Shown here one piece after another: positions 46,833 through 58,924 of a stretch of DNA of 64,000 bases. A model generated the notes under the pieces. It saw nothing but the letters and a program-made list of their open reading frames with translations. It did not search any database and was not told where the DNA came from. The stretch is from the NCBI GenBank assembly GCA_038373865.1, contig JAXGGA010001148.1, positions 62,001 to 126,000 of the forward strand, read 5' to 3'. Position numbers and translations under genes: made by a program. Each line of letters opens with the position of its first letter. Position 1 is the stretch's first letter. Source of the stretch: Uloborus plumipes. Taxonomy: Eukaryota > Arthropoda > Arachnida > Araneae > Uloboridae.

Positions 46833-46977
46833 CCCCCCACGAAAGCACTTTCGACACATTCATAATTCCATCACCACATGTCTCCTTCAACTGTTGATGC
46901 ATTTCAATTTGCGTCACACCACGCAAATTCAGAGAACGAATGATTGCACGCTGTTCAAGTAAGGGAAACGTCGCCAT
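46833..46977 (-). pseudogene. Mariner transposase N-terminal fragment (right arm)
   Basis: Mirror copy of the fragment at 46565-46708, starting at 46977 on the minus strand: MATFPLLEQRAIIRSLNLRG, then QQLKETCGDGIMNVSKV. It keeps an open frame with several substitutions relative to the left copy. Confidence 0.65.
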
Positions 46978-47162
46978 TTTAAGTATCGAAAACAGTTCTC
47001 ATTCTCGCTACTGGCTTCAAAATTCTATCTGTCGCATAGTGTTGCCATTTCTGTGATATTTTGACAAAAAACTCGAGCTCATTTTAAAACAATCCGCATG
47101 TTTCTATGTCTTTCCAGTCTGGAGAAAAAAAATCGGAGGCCTTAGAACTTGAAGGCGCCTCG

Positions 47163-47926
47163 TAATAATAATAAGTGAGCATGCTGAAAACATGTTTCTG
47201 AAGCTAAGGTATAATACAGAAGAAATTTGTTTGGCTATGCTCAAAAAGGCAATATCTCGAGAGGAAATAGCTATTTTAAAGCTTTGCAAAGATTAAAACT
47301 GACGGAAATCTCGGAAAAATAAAGTATTCGTAACAAAGGATTTCCAAAACATTTAAGAAAATTTCTTTTTCTCAAAAAGCAGTTGCTGAAAGACAGATCA
47401 GCTTTCAGAAATTGACTTGAATGAGATCAGTCGAATTTTTTGAGCGACAGGCTTAGTCTTCTTCAAATCCGGAGCTTTCGTTTCAGGAAAAGACAGTTTT
47501 CCGGGCATTAAGCTGTTGCTTATTCAGAGTCAGCGTGTAGGAATAATTTCCTCTAAAATCCGATTCGTAAACCTCAGAATCCAGCTTCAAAAAGCTCTGG
47601 ATTGAAGAAAACAGTTTTCCATTTTTATAAGCACAGTTCTCTGCTTGTTTTTTTCCTTTATTTTGTTTTCTTTTTTTTTTTTCTTCTGTGTACATTGTAG
47701 TCTAATTTTTTTCTCAACTGATTCAGATTTCTGTCCTTATTAAAATGCCTACATCAATTAGCAAGAATAAATAGAACGAATACGACTTTACCTAGAATGG
47801 AACTACTTTGGTGAAGCCATATTGTGGTGCGAAGAGTAAAAACCATAAATTCGGGGTTGGGAAGAAAATGAGCAAGTGCGGCTTTAGGAATTTCAGAGTC
47901 AAAGACTCCGATTCCTGTACTCCAAA
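47163..47926. other. No gene recognised
   Basis: AT-rich; minus-strand frames at 47483-47695 and 47754-47987 carry no motif. The last 50 bases before 47927 are unique relative to the duplication. Confidence 0.45.
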
Positions 47927-49988
47927 GATTTCGGTTAAAGAACTGATCGAAATCCTTTTTGCTGAGCCAGGAAAGTGGCTTTCCCACTTGAAGGTTGCTG
48001 TATTAAATAGCTTATTAATGGAACGTCGAACCTTTTTTTTTTAACGCTGCATGGTATTGATCCCACAGTCGCTTTCATAACATCCCAGGTAGCACAAATA
48101 ACCTTTGAACGTTTTATAACCGTTTTAAAGCGGTTCTTACAACGTTAATAACCATTTTACGACCTTTAAAAAACGAAGTGTGCTACTTGGGATCCGAGTA
48201 CGGTCAAACCTATTTCGATGCGTATTTTTACGCAATTTGGAAAATCCTTGCCCGCCCACAAACAAAAAAGTTTTATAATGTGCTACTAGCAAAATAATTT
48301 TTGCTAGCTATGAAAACTTCAACAAAAACAAAAAAAAGAAACGAAATAAAAAAAGTGTAAAGAGAAAACAACAACGCTGAAGATGATGATTAAAAACCTG
48401 TTCATGACTTTTTCCTTATTCCCAGCGAAGGATGTATTAAATGAACACATATTTGCCAATACTATGATTCATAAATTAGACGTGAAACTCATAATGTCAA
48501 ACTGAGTGAGGATTGAAAAATGAAAATTGCTTTGAAACTGAAACTGTTAAGCTTATGTTTAATTCAAAATCATTGTTTTCTAAAAATATAATATTTCATC
48601 ACCTCCTTCTGTGTATAAGTAGTAAAAATATACTTTAAAAAACTTCTTCCAAAGCTACTGTGGGCTGACATAAATTCTGTTCAGCTCTGTGCAGTACTCT
48701 GGTGATTCAATTTTCTGAGATTTATCGTCTTTCGCTCTAATTATCTCCTAACTTTCGACCATAGCCGAAAACAACCTCACACAGAAAATTTCATTCGTAT
48801 CGATTTCAATTATTTACTTTGCGCCCAGGCGTCATGAGCGTACAATTCTCAAATTTTTATCGTTATTTTCCATCGTATTACATTCGATCCGCAGTTTTTA
48901 GTTCGGTTTTCCAACGAAAATATTATAGAAAACGAAATCAAATTATGTACGCAAATTCTTCCCAACCGGTCTTAACGAGCATTTAATATTTTTACCGATA
49001 TTCTCAAAAATCTTTAACTCTCAATTCTAGATCCACAAAGATTGCATCTTTTTACATAGATAATTCGGGGTTGCTCGACGGGGGAGGGGAGAGACGCCCC
49101 ACTTTTCTTTCGATTATAATATGCAATTCAAATTTAAAAATGATCAATTATTTAATAGAATTTCAGAATGAAATATTTTTTTTCAATATCGTATTTAAAT
49201 TTGAAGTTAGAAAATGGTATTATTTGCAGCAGTTTAACCATCAACACTCAAAATTAACCATTAAAATTTCAGATTCAGTTCCAACACTATTCTATACAAT
49301 AATGGCTAAGTAACATTAAATACTGATAAAACATTTATTACTGATAAGTAATTAGGGCCAATTGGGGTGAAAGAAAGCTTGGGATGGTTTGAAACTAATT
49401 ATATTACTACGCTTGTGGTAATTTTTGACACTAAATTGCTGGTGAGTAAAGACTTGGTAATATGTAGAAGATTTTCTAAAAGTTCCGTGTGTTCTCTCAT
49501 CGTTGTTTAAAGATGAAAGTGGAAAATGTTTAGTAATAATACATTTGCCCCCTCCCCCCAGCAGGTTTACAAATGCAAGTTAACTGCTTTCAACTAGTTT
49601 TACTTGTCATGCGGAAGGTTATAAAAAACTTTTTGTCATGAATTTTATCTTCCCTGCTAACTTTGATGTGCAGTTTGAGCATTTTCACTTACCTCATACA
49701 GTCTATGCCCCGTGCCGTATGGTGAATACTCGTAGAAACAAGTAAGTTTTTTATTCTTATTTATTGATTGATTTACTACTTATTTTGTGTGATTAAATTT
49801 TTATGTGAATTACATTTTTATGTGTATTTTACTTGAGTGCAGCAGCAGCACACAGTTTTTACCTTTCGTATGATTTTTCTCTTAAATTGATGTCAGATCA
49901 TACATATTTTGAGAATGTAGCGGGCCGCGTGCGGCCTACAAAACACAACTTGGGTATTTTTGATTACGATTAAATAGGGTGTTTTCAT
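47927..49988 (+). repeat. Direct duplication, copy 1 (about 2.06 kb)
   Basis: Starts GATTTCGGTTAAAGAACTGA and ends TAGGGTGTTTTCAT. Copy 2 follows after five bases (AGGGG) and is nearly identical; I found one length difference in an A run near 48335/50402. No gene is recognised in the unit. An 80-codon frame at 49071-49313 (repeated at 51139-51381) has no motif. Confidence 0.97.
48084..48191. mobile_element. Short MITE with CCCAGGTAGCAC ends (in copy 1)
   Basis: Ends CCCAGGTAGCAC and GTGCTACTTGGG are inverted with one mismatch. The interior repeats AACG.T.TAACC units (CCTTTGAACG, TATAACCGTT, ATAACCATTTT). Its counterpart in copy 2 is at 50151-50258. Confidence 0.6.
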
Positions 49989-49993
49989 AGGGG

Positions 49994-52056
49994 GATTTCG
50001 GTTAAAGAACTGATCGAAATCCTTTTTGCTGAGCCAGGAAAGTGGCTTTCCCACTTGAAGGTTGCTGTATTAAATAGCTTATTAATGGAACGTCGAACCT
50101 TTTTTTTTTAACGCTGCATGGTATTGATCCCACAGTCGCTTTCATAACATCCCAGGTAGCACAAATAACCTTTGAACGTTTTATAACCGTTTTAAAGCGG
50201 TTCTTACAACGTTAATAACCATTTTACGACCTTTAAAAAACGAAGTGTGCTACTTGGGATCCGAGTACGGTCAAACCTATTTCGATGCGTATTTTTACGC
50301 AATTTGGAAAATCCTTGCCCGCCCACAAACAAAAAAGTTTTATAATGTGCTACTAGCAAAATAATTTTTGCTAGCTATGAAAACTTCAACAAAAACAAAA
50401 AAAAAGAAACGAAATAAAAAAAGTGTAAAGAGAAAACAACAACGCTGAAGATGATGATTAAAAACCTGTTCATGACTTTTTCCTTATTCCCAGCGAAGGA
50501 TGTATTAAATGAACACATATTTGCCAATACTATGATTCATAAATTAGACGTGAAACTCATAATGTCAAACTGAGTGAGGATTGAAAAATGAAAATTGCTT
50601 TGAAACTGAAACTGTTAAGCTTATGTTTAATTCAAAATCATTGTTTTCTAAAAATATAATATTTCATCACCTCCTTCTGTGTATAAGTAGTAAAAATATA
50701 CTTTAAAAAACTTCTTCCAAAGCTACTGTGGGCTGACATAAATTCTGTTCAGCTCTGTGCAGTACTCTGGTGATTCAATTTTCTGAGATTTATCGTCTTT
50801 CGCTCTAATTATCTCCTAACTTTCGACCATAGCCGAAAACAACCTCACACAGAAAATTTCATTCGTATCGATTTCAATTATTTACTTTGCGCCCAGGCGT
50901 CATGAGCGTACAATTCTCAAATTTTTATCGTTATTTTCCATCGTATTACATTCGATCCGCAGTTTTTAGTTCGGTTTTCCAACGAAAATATTATAGAAAA
51001 CGAAATCAAATTATGTACGCAAATTCTTCCCAACCGGTCTTAACGAGCATTTAATATTTTTACCGATATTCTCAAAAATCTTTAACTCTCAATTCTAGAT
51101 CCACAAAGATTGCATCTTTTTACATAGATAATTCGGGGTTGCTCGACGGGGGAGGGGAGAGACGCCCCACTTTTCTTTCGATTATAATATGCAATTCAAA
51201 TTTAAAAATGATCAATTATTTAATAGAATTTCAGAATGAAATATTTTTTTTCAATATCGTATTTAAATTTGAAGTTAGAAAATGGTATTATTTGCAGCAG
51301 TTTAACCATCAACACTCAAAATTAACCATTAAAATTTCAGATTCAGTTCCAACACTATTCTATACAATAATGGCTAAGTAACATTAAATACTGATAAAAC
51401 ATTTATTACTGATAAGTAATTAGGGCCAATTGGGGTGAAAGAAAGCTTGGGATGGTTTGAAACTAATTATATTACTACGCTTGTGGTAATTTTTGACACT
51501 AAATTGCTGGTGAGTAAAGACTTGGTAATATGTAGAAGATTTTCTAAAAGTTCCGTGTGTTCTCTCATCGTTGTTTAAAGATGAAAGTGGAAAATGTTTA
51601 GTAATAATACATTTGCCCCCTCCCCCCAGCAGGTTTACAAATGCAAGTTAACTGCTTTCAACTAGTTTTACTTGTCATGCGGAAGGTTATAAAAAACTTT
51701 TTGTCATGAATTTTATCTTCCCTGCTAACTTTGATGTGCAGTTTGAGCATTTTCACTTACCTCATACAGTCTATGCCCCGTGCCGTATGGTGAATACTCG
51801 TAGAAACAAGTAAGTTTTTTATTCTTATTTATTGATTGATTTACTACTTATTTTGTGTGATTAAATTTTTATGTGAATTACATTTTTATGTGTATTTTAC
51901 TTGAGTGCAGCAGCAGCACACAGTTTTTACCTTTCGTATGATTTTTCTCTTAAATTGATGTCAGATCATACATATTTTGAGAATGTAGCGGGCCGCGTGC
52001 GGCCTACAAAACACAACTTGGGTATTTTTGATTACGATTAAATAGGGTGTTTTCAT
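49994..52056 (+). repeat. Direct duplication, copy 2 (about 2.06 kb)
   Basis: Near-exact repeat of 47927-49988 at an offset of 2067-2068 bases. Such low divergence means either a very recent tandem duplication or an assembly artefact. Confidence 0.97.
50151..50258. mobile_element. Short MITE with CCCAGGTAGCAC ends (in copy 2)
   Basis: Identical counterpart of 48084-48191, carried along by the duplication. Confidence 0.6.
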
Positions 52057-53732
52057 TTACCATCTAGTCTCTGGGGGGAGAGGAAACCTGATTTCATTCG
52101 TTGAAAAATAGTCATAAAGTCAAATTTTTCATACCTAGTTACTCTGAGAGAGTGCGATCTCGAACACAATACATATCAACAATTTATTTTTCAATCTCGA
52201 ATTTAAAGTTTTTTTTTTAATTAAACGTCATGTAAAACAATATAATACTGGAACCTTAAAGGAAAAGCTAAGCTAATTTTTTTCCTAAATATATTGCACA
52301 CTTAAAAACATTTCTTTTTTTTCCTCGAGTTATAAATTTAACTGAAATTAGTTACTTTGGTGTAATGCAAATTTCTTTTCGTAAAACTATCAACTCTTTC
52401 ATAAAGAAATTTTAAGTAGCAGAGTTATTGACAAATTTACTTTTTTACTTGAAATATTGGTACTATTTTTTTCAGTTTTAATATCTATTTTTCAGAGAAA
52501 ATAATTCACAAATATTAATTAGTTAGAACTAATTAATATGTATACATCACGAATATTGTCTAAAAACAGTTTTGGTCGTCCAAAACCCCAACCCTGGTAT
52601 CGTCTACTGTTTTCCCGGAAATGTAATACATCCAATGTAATGTTCTTCATTAAATTTATTTCATCTATATTTCTTTTTCATCATCTAGCTATGAAATGAA
52701 CAAAGAACCATCAAAAGAAATGTCATCAAACTTCAGTAATTTCTGAAACATTTCATTTTTCTTAAGTGTTCTTCTTATAACGAAATTAACAAAGTACCAA
52801 ACTTTCAGATTTTATCTGCTTCACGTTTCGCAGATTATTTGATATGGCTGTCATAAACCAATTTCACCTGTGGGTTTTTAGAGAATCTTAACGGCTTTCT
52901 TCAATGGCTTTATCGTGCCCGTATTTTTCTCCCAGAAGCTTATTAAAAGAAAATGGCAGTTTAGAAGTTGAAAGCTTAGTTGCTCGCATACAACTATGCA
53001 ATTGAATTAACTGCAGTGTGTTGATGAAAGGATACAATTTGAAATTGTCTTACGATTAGAAAGTGTCAGGAATTTTACAATAGTATTTCTTGATTTCTTA
53101 ATTTTATTTTCAGCCATAGTACTAAATCAGCATTTCGATTTTTGAATCAGCCTATATCAAATGGAAAACACATTACAATGACTCTTTAGTTCAATTAATT
53201 CTAATTTAAATTATTCTGAATAACTTATTTTCACTCTCTCGTTCAAAATAAGAAACCATTATGAAAACCTTTATTCAATTTTGCTCAGATAGCACGTACT
53301 TTCTGATTTTCTTTGGTAAACCCTTCCGCGTATTTACGCATGCGTCGTGTCTTCTCTGATCTTACCAAAATAGGGTGGTAGGTAAAATAACAATAAGGGG
53401 AAGAATAATAGGAAGCATTTTGAACCGTATCAAACAACGTAGCACGATGCTAGTTTCAAATACATAGTTTAGTTGAATGTATCAAAAGGGTAGCGCATAT
53501 ATGCACGTTTTAAATTGGAAACTTCGGAAAGTTCCCATTCACATCCCATCACCCCCTCTTTTAAATGGAATGGTTCCCGAGTGATAGGAGCGGTTTTTAA
53601 GAACGGACTGTATATACAAGTAAAACAATTTCATGTGAAACATCATAGATAAAGAGTGGAAGTGGGGGCAAAAAACATAGATTCCAGGGCCGTAACTGAC
53701 TTTTATTTCGGGGAAGGTTTTACCAAACGTAA
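52057..53732. other. No gene recognised
   Basis: AT-rich DNA. The 88-codon minus frame at 53539-53805 overlaps the Harbinger-type MITE and is not supported. Confidence 0.5.
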
Positions 53733-53876
53733 GGGCCCTGCTCCACATCAGCGGAAAACGCGACCGAAACCGAAGGCAGAAACCGAAAATCCGGGTACTT
53801 TCCATAGGAATACCATATAATCCATTTTACGTTTCTGCTTTACGCTCGCGTTTTCCGCTGATGTGGAGCAGGGCCC
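53733..53876. mobile_element. PIF/Harbinger-type MITE
   Basis: Perfect inverted repeats of 31 bp begin GGGCCCTGCTCCACATCAGC; both sides are flanked by TAA (53730-53732 and 53877-53879). A 3-bp TAA duplication with GGGCC ends is diagnostic of PIF/Harbinger. Total 144 bp. Confidence 0.85.
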
Positions 53877-53942
53877 TAACTCTCATGAAATATGTATAGT
53901 CATTTATTTTAATTCATCTATTGTTTTTTTCTTCTTGCAATA

Positions 53943-53976
53943 GGCAAGTTAAGTTTAAAAGTTAACTTAACTTGCC
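53943..53976. repeat. Palindrome at the breakpoint of a truncated Tc1
   Basis: GGCAAGTTAAGTT and AACTTAACTTGCC enclose about eight bases. It ends four bases before Tc1-derived sequence begins at about 53981, so it may have played a part in the truncation or be the end of another element. Confidence 0.75.
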
Positions 53977-53980
53977 CAAC

Positions 53981-54504
53981 GATGACGGCCCAACGATATG
54001 TAGATAATGTACTGCGGCCGGTGGCAATCCCCTACCTTCAGGGTCTGCCAAATGCAATTTTTCAACAGGATAACTCCCGGCCTCACAGTGCTCGAATCAG
54101 CCAACATGCTCTACGAGGTGTACAGATGCTTTCCTGGCCGCCATACTCTCCTGACTTGTCTCCAATCGAACATGTGTGGGACGTGATTGGACGCCGTTTG
54201 CAGAACCTGCCACTGCCTCGTTCAGAGGACGAACTGTGACAAATGGTTGAAAGGGAATGGAGTGCCATCCCACAGGACACCATCCGCAGGCTTATTGACT
54301 CCATGCCTAGACGTGTTTCTTCGTGCATCGCTGTCCGCGGTGGTCCTACTTCTTACTGAGCAGACGCCGTCCTCGCTCTAAATTTTGCTTATTTATTTTG
54401 AAATAAATATCACTTATTGTTTCATGCTGTCTCTGTCTTCTTACCCAATTTCATCAATTTCTGACCACTCCTTCTTGGTGTTGCATTTTCAATGTCGAGC
54501 AGTG
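53981..54504 (+). mobile_element. 5'-truncated Tc1-like copy (same family as 37380-42108)
   Basis: It starts inside the transposase gene, at ATGACGGCCCAACGATATG, and runs to the right terminal repeat ending GAGCAGTG followed by TA. The left terminal repeat and the first 218 codons are missing. Confidence 0.92.
53982..54359 (+). pseudogene. C-terminal Tc1-like transposase fragment
   Basis: 126 codons covering D in FQQDNSRPH, E in SPDLSPIEHVW and the C-terminus (RRVSSCIAVRGGPTSY). The 32-residue D-to-E spacing is the same as in the copy at 37623-41970, but here the D-E segment is continuous, showing what the split gene looked like before the hAT insertion. A TGA at 54237-54239 replaces TGG. 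The first catalytic aspartate is lost. Confidence 0.9.
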
Positions 54505-54956
54505 TATTAATACAGTTCACTGCATCCCATTCCACTGTAGTTCCATTTGTGGTTCTTTGTTCAGATTGAACCCGGAGCCCCTGATTCTTCACCGTCCACC
54601 TCATTCTTCAGGTGGGGCCAGTCCTCATCCTCTTGTCTCTGCTTCTCCAGGTGGTGGCGTCCATGTCCTACACATTCTCTCTCACACACACTCGCCTGCC
54701 TGCACACATAGGGCTACACACACTCACCTATAGCAGTTCGTGATTGTGAAAAGCATCGTTTGAATTCAAGATGTCAAAATTCATGTTATTATTTTTTAAT
54801 ATCATTGGTCCTTAAAACTAAGTTTAACAAAATTTGTCTTATGATTTGGCAAGCCCAACGGTCTAAAAGCCAAACTCAATCGATTTTTCTGGTAGGAAGT
54901 ATTTTTGTTAGTGAGGTCCTATTAAATTAATATTTCAGAATGCCATGGTGCAACTA
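54505..54956. other. Low-complexity interval between two Tc1 copies
   Basis: Contains a CA/CT-rich stretch (about 54655-54730) with no gene. Otherwise AT-rich. Confidence 0.5.
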
Positions 54957-56349
54957 AACTCATGTTTGTGAAAATTGCAACACCATGAAGAAATCGTCAT
55001 AATTGAATGAAATTTAATACACAGCTGAGTGATAGTGGTACAAATAAATGATTAAACTTAGAAAGTCAACAAACAATAAAAAAATATTGAAATTAGTATT
55101 TTGTGTAGCCACCACGTGCTGCAATAAGTGCTATTACACGACGTAGCATGGAGTCAAACAAATTTTTAATGTCTGCTTGATCAAGAGCATTCCATACTGT
55201 TTGTATGCGTACCCAAAGTTCGTCTGTAGAAGCAACAGTACGAGGATCACGAACGAGACGCCGACCAACGAAATCCCAGACATGTTCAATCGGCGACATA
55301 TCCGGGGAATACGCTGGCCAGGGAAAAAGCTGCACCTGCTGCGATGCAAGGAAGGATTGAACAGTCCTAGCGACATGAAGGCGGGCATTATCCTGCTGAA
55401 ATACAGCGACAGGCAAGCCTTGAAGGAAGGGGACAGCTTGGAGCTGTAGAACTTCATTGATGTACAATTGCTGTTCAGGTTATCCACAATTCATAGCAAT
55501 TGAGATCGTCCGTGATATGATATGACACCCCAAACCAGGACTTCAGGTGTTCGTCTACTGTGACGTTCAATAATGCACCCTGGAAGGTGGCGTTCACCGG
55601 CATAGCGTCGGACGCGAATGCGGCCATCATGGTGCCACAAATTAAAGCGGGATTCGTCAGAAAACACACATACTGCCAATCAGCACGCCTGTCCTTCTGC
55701 TGATTGGTCCATTGCAGTCGCAGATGACGATGGTTTAGCGTGAGCGGGATCCTGTATAAAGGAGTCCTTGGGCGCAGTCCACGCTGCAGCAGACGTCTAC
55801 GAATTGATGAAGCACATGTAGCTGTTGACCACTGTGCTGCCAGTTGTCTGGAAGAAGCTGTACGGTCCGTCAGTACCATGTGGATCAGGTGTCTATCATC
55901 GCGCGCTAACGTCACATTTCGGGGTTCACTCCCGGATTTCCGAGTCGTCCGTCCACTGCTTCCAAACATGCATTACTGTGTTGCTGTTACGCTGCACACG
56001 AGCGGCTATTTCACAATAAGACAATCCAGCTTCACGAAGGCCGATGATCCTCCCTCGTTTAAACTCCGTAAGTAGTTGAAACCTCGCTCTTTTTCATCGA
56101 CGAGGCATAAGAACGTCTGATCTAACGTTTATCACAAGCAGATAACCACCTATAACCATACACGCCTTGCTGCAGCCGTCTATTTATTCGGATAAATCCG
56201 GCATTCAGAGGGTGCTGCTCAGCGTACGCATGCGCCTCGCATCTAAAATTCTAATCATTTGCATATCATACTCTACTTTGCATTTGCTGAAAATTTCAGC
56301 CCATTCGTGCAAGTCCTTCATGGTGTTGCAATTTTCACAAACATGAGTT
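54957..56349 (-). mobile_element. Tc1-like transposon (DD34E), full length but decayed
   Basis: Perfect 34-bp inverted repeats begin AACTCATGTTTGTGAAAATT and are flanked by TA (54955-54956 and 56350-56351). Length 1393 bp. The transposase inside is broken by frameshifts and a stop. Third distinct Tc1-like family in the window. Confidence 0.92.
55093..56107 (-). pseudogene. Tc1-like transposase (DD34E), frameshifted
   Basis: From 56107 the start MPRR is followed at codon 5 by a TGA, then by a helix-turn-helix segment (LLTEFKRGRIIGLREAG, YCEIAARVQRNS). A shift near 55925 leads into TRKSGSEPRNVTLARDD and the second DNA-binding part. Another shift near 55675 is needed to read VCFSDESRFNLW with the first catalytic D. 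A further break near 55470-55490 joins MYINEVLQLQAVPFLQGLP, FQQDNARLHVART (second D) and SPDMSPIEHVW (E), with 34 residues between them. The C-terminal 124 codons are open to the stop at 55093. At least one stop and three frame changes make it inactive. Confidence 0.9.
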
Positions 56350-56351
56350 TA

Positions 56352-56798
56352 ATTTGCTTTCTGTAAAATGAGTAGAATCATAAAGAATTTAACTTTTTCG
56401 AAAATAATTTTTAACAATAATTCAGTAATGTTATTATAACTATCACTCATTTTCTGCATCCAATGGTTGTAAATGCAAAAATATCTCAAAGATTTTTTGT
56501 TTCGTTTTAGTTCATTTAAAAAGAAATAATAGCCCGAACAAGCAACTCGGAAAGAGCAAATTATATCAGTTGACACAGTTAGAACCAAATGTGCAGTTAT
56601 CAAGAAAGCTCATAAATGTTTAGAAAGCTCCTCACTTACACCACCTAAATTATAACTTATACTTCACAAAGACAATTTAATGATAAAAATTGGAAAAATT
56701 AAGGAATTGCATTCTAACATTTGCAAGCATTCCAGCACAAAACGCTTACAAAATATCAACCAAAATAAATCTAAACTCATATAAAAACACATCAAAAA
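56352..56798. other. No gene recognised
   Basis: AT-rich DNA between the Tc1 copy and a hAT-type MITE. Confidence 0.5.
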
Positions 56799-56968
56799 CA
56801 GGAACGTCATTTCAATTTTTTCCAGGGGGGGCAAAGGGTCCAAACACAATGCAATTTCATCGGAAAACATAAAAAACCACGCCCACTTATATGTAAATAC
56901 ATTGATTTCTGAAAGTCAGTGGGGGAGCAATTGACCCCTCTGCCCCCCCCCCCTAAATGACGGGCCTG
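56799..56968. mobile_element. hAT-type MITE (CCCGTC subfamily), inverted copy 2
   Basis: Ends CAGGAACGTCATTTC and TAAATGACGGGCCTG, flanked by ATCAAAAA / ATCGAAAA (8 bp, one mismatch). In reverse orientation it aligns along its length with 33777-33954, sharing CATATAAGTGGGC, ACCCTTTGCCCCC and the poly-C tract. Confidence 0.78.
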
Positions 56969-58690
56969 ATCGAAAATAAACTTCACTTGCCGCACGCTGT
57001 AAATGTAAAACGTGCTGCATTTGTTGTAAAAGTGAAAAAACGCATGTAATGAAATAAAACAGAATTCGGTTTTTTTCAAATAAAATATAATCATTCAAAA
57101 AGAAAAAAATATATATGGGTTTCAATCCATTCAAAAAATCTTTCGGAATTTTTATTTCTAGAAAATGTCATTCCCAAGAGAAAAAAAAATGGCTTATTCC
57201 GAAACTTTCCTTTTCCATCCTATTTTGGGCCTTGAAATGGACTTAGATGGCTTCGTATTCTACAGAAAAGTCTTTTCAAGTACCTGAAGAAATGTTATGC
57301 ACAAACCTTCTTATTTTCAGCTTTTTTTACTTTAACCATAGCAAAGATGTATCAATATGTATGGGTTCCGCTTCCCGAGGTTTTTTCAACAAATTTTAAT
57401 GTTAAGCTTCTTCCATTCAAATGAAATTTGTTACATTTTATCAAAATTTAAAGCCCACAGCAGCAGCCAAGCAAAAGCAACATGTGTCTGAAGCCAGAAC
57501 ATTTATTGTGTATTAAGGTTAAGAAATAATGGACATAAGTTACAACTTATAATTCTAGTTACTACAACGACTATAGAAGTGGAAAAAAGTTAATGATTGC
57601 TTCCAGTTGATAGTTCCAAACTGAAAAACGAAAAGATCCAAACGTTGCAATTTTACATTATTCCCGTTGCGTGTCTTCAGTACTTATGTCGAAAAAAAAA
57701 TTTATTACATATTAAGGTAAGAAATAATGGACTTTTTTTTTCACTCGATATTTGGATCCTTTGGATCCACCTGCACACTGGCTTTTCTAAATAGGGTAGC
57801 AGTTCTATCAAAATGTGTCTGAAACGAATTATTATCAAATATTCCATTAAAAGAGCTCTAAACTAGTCGTCTAAAGAAAAGGAAACCTTGAACAAAGTCA
57901 CAATTGGAGCTCTTCTATTACGCAAATGGGACACAATACATAGCACATACATGGAGCATTTTTAATTATTCTAATTATTAGTAGTTTCACTATATACTTA
58001 GAGAGAGAGGGAAGAAAAGTTTTAAAGGAGACATACACACTACACATCTACTAACTGTCCTGACGGTACTATTCAGTAATTGCTCAACTCTGTTCTACTC
58101 TTAATTATTTCTCCACTTCTGTTTTCACCTCGGCATTAGCAGGATTTTATTTTCCACCGTTTTCGAGTCCCTTCTAACCTTTTCATTATTAAAGTTTAAC
58201 CTTCACGCGCTACTAGTTTGCTCTTTACGTTTAAGCAAGTTGTAGTGAGCATGTGGGAGTAGGATTGTACAATCGCGAATCACGCAAAAGCTGTTTAATC
58301 GATTACGAGGAGTCGGAATTAAGGCTGTTTACCAAAGTTCGAATTAGTGCTTATTTTCTGCAGTTGATATTTAATGTTAATTCTTTCGTTTAAAGAGCTC
58401 AAGAATTGAATTCTTTACTGGGGAAAGGGGATGTAAAATATCCTTATTCCCACGTAAACAAAGCACAAACAAACGTTTATAAGATACATGTTAATCTGAC
58501 TGAATTATGAAAGACGGCACAACATTTTTCATAAAATCCCAACATATTTTCACAAATATAATTAAGGTTGAAAATTTTCGGAGGGGGCTGCAGCCCTATC
58601 AGCCCACCCCTTGCGTACGCCACTCTCTTCCTACTTGATTCAGAGATTATGCTTTTTGAGGTTTTTACTACTTTTACTATAGCCCTTTAA
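56969..58690. other. No gene recognised
   Basis: AT-rich DNA. The text near 58578-58625 (GCTGCAGCCC..., CCCCTTGCGTACGCCACTCTC) resembles one end of a small hAT derivative, but I found no partner end. Confidence 0.45.
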
Positions 58691-58920
58691 CCATTTAACG
58701 TCAGTGCCGAATTCGGCACATACCTCCAGAATCATTTTGCTTCTGTTGCTAAGTGAATTATTCCACAATAGAACATTGTGACGTTTTTGGCACATTCGTA
58801 TCTGCCGGCAGCAGTAAGTCTTTAAAAAAAGGTAGTTGTGCTTCCTATATGGTCTCACTTGATTGAGATTTGGAAGGAAAAAATTGTTTCCTTAGGTAAA
58901 AAAATGTTGTCCAGAAAGGG
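58691..58920. mobile_element. Possible piggyBac-type MITE
   Basis: Flanked by TTAA on both sides (58687-58690 and 58921-58924), with CCATTTAACGTC on the left and GTCCAGAAAGGG on the right as weakly matching inverted ends. A 16-base perfect palindrome GTGCCGAATTCGGCAC lies at 58704-58719. TTAA alone is common in AT-rich DNA, so confidence is low. Confidence 0.3.
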
Positions 58921-58924
58921 TTAA

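Larger units (their letters stand above)
46381..47162. mobile_element. Mariner-type foldback element
   Basis: Arms of about 325-330 bp are inverted (46381-46708 and 46833-47162), with ends CAAGGTGCATTCAAGTTCTA and the mirrored CGAGGCGCCTTCAAGTTCTA, flanked by TA. Each arm includes the 5' end of a transposase gene. The element therefore arose by inverted duplication of a mariner 5' end with loss of the catalytic part. Confidence 0.88.
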
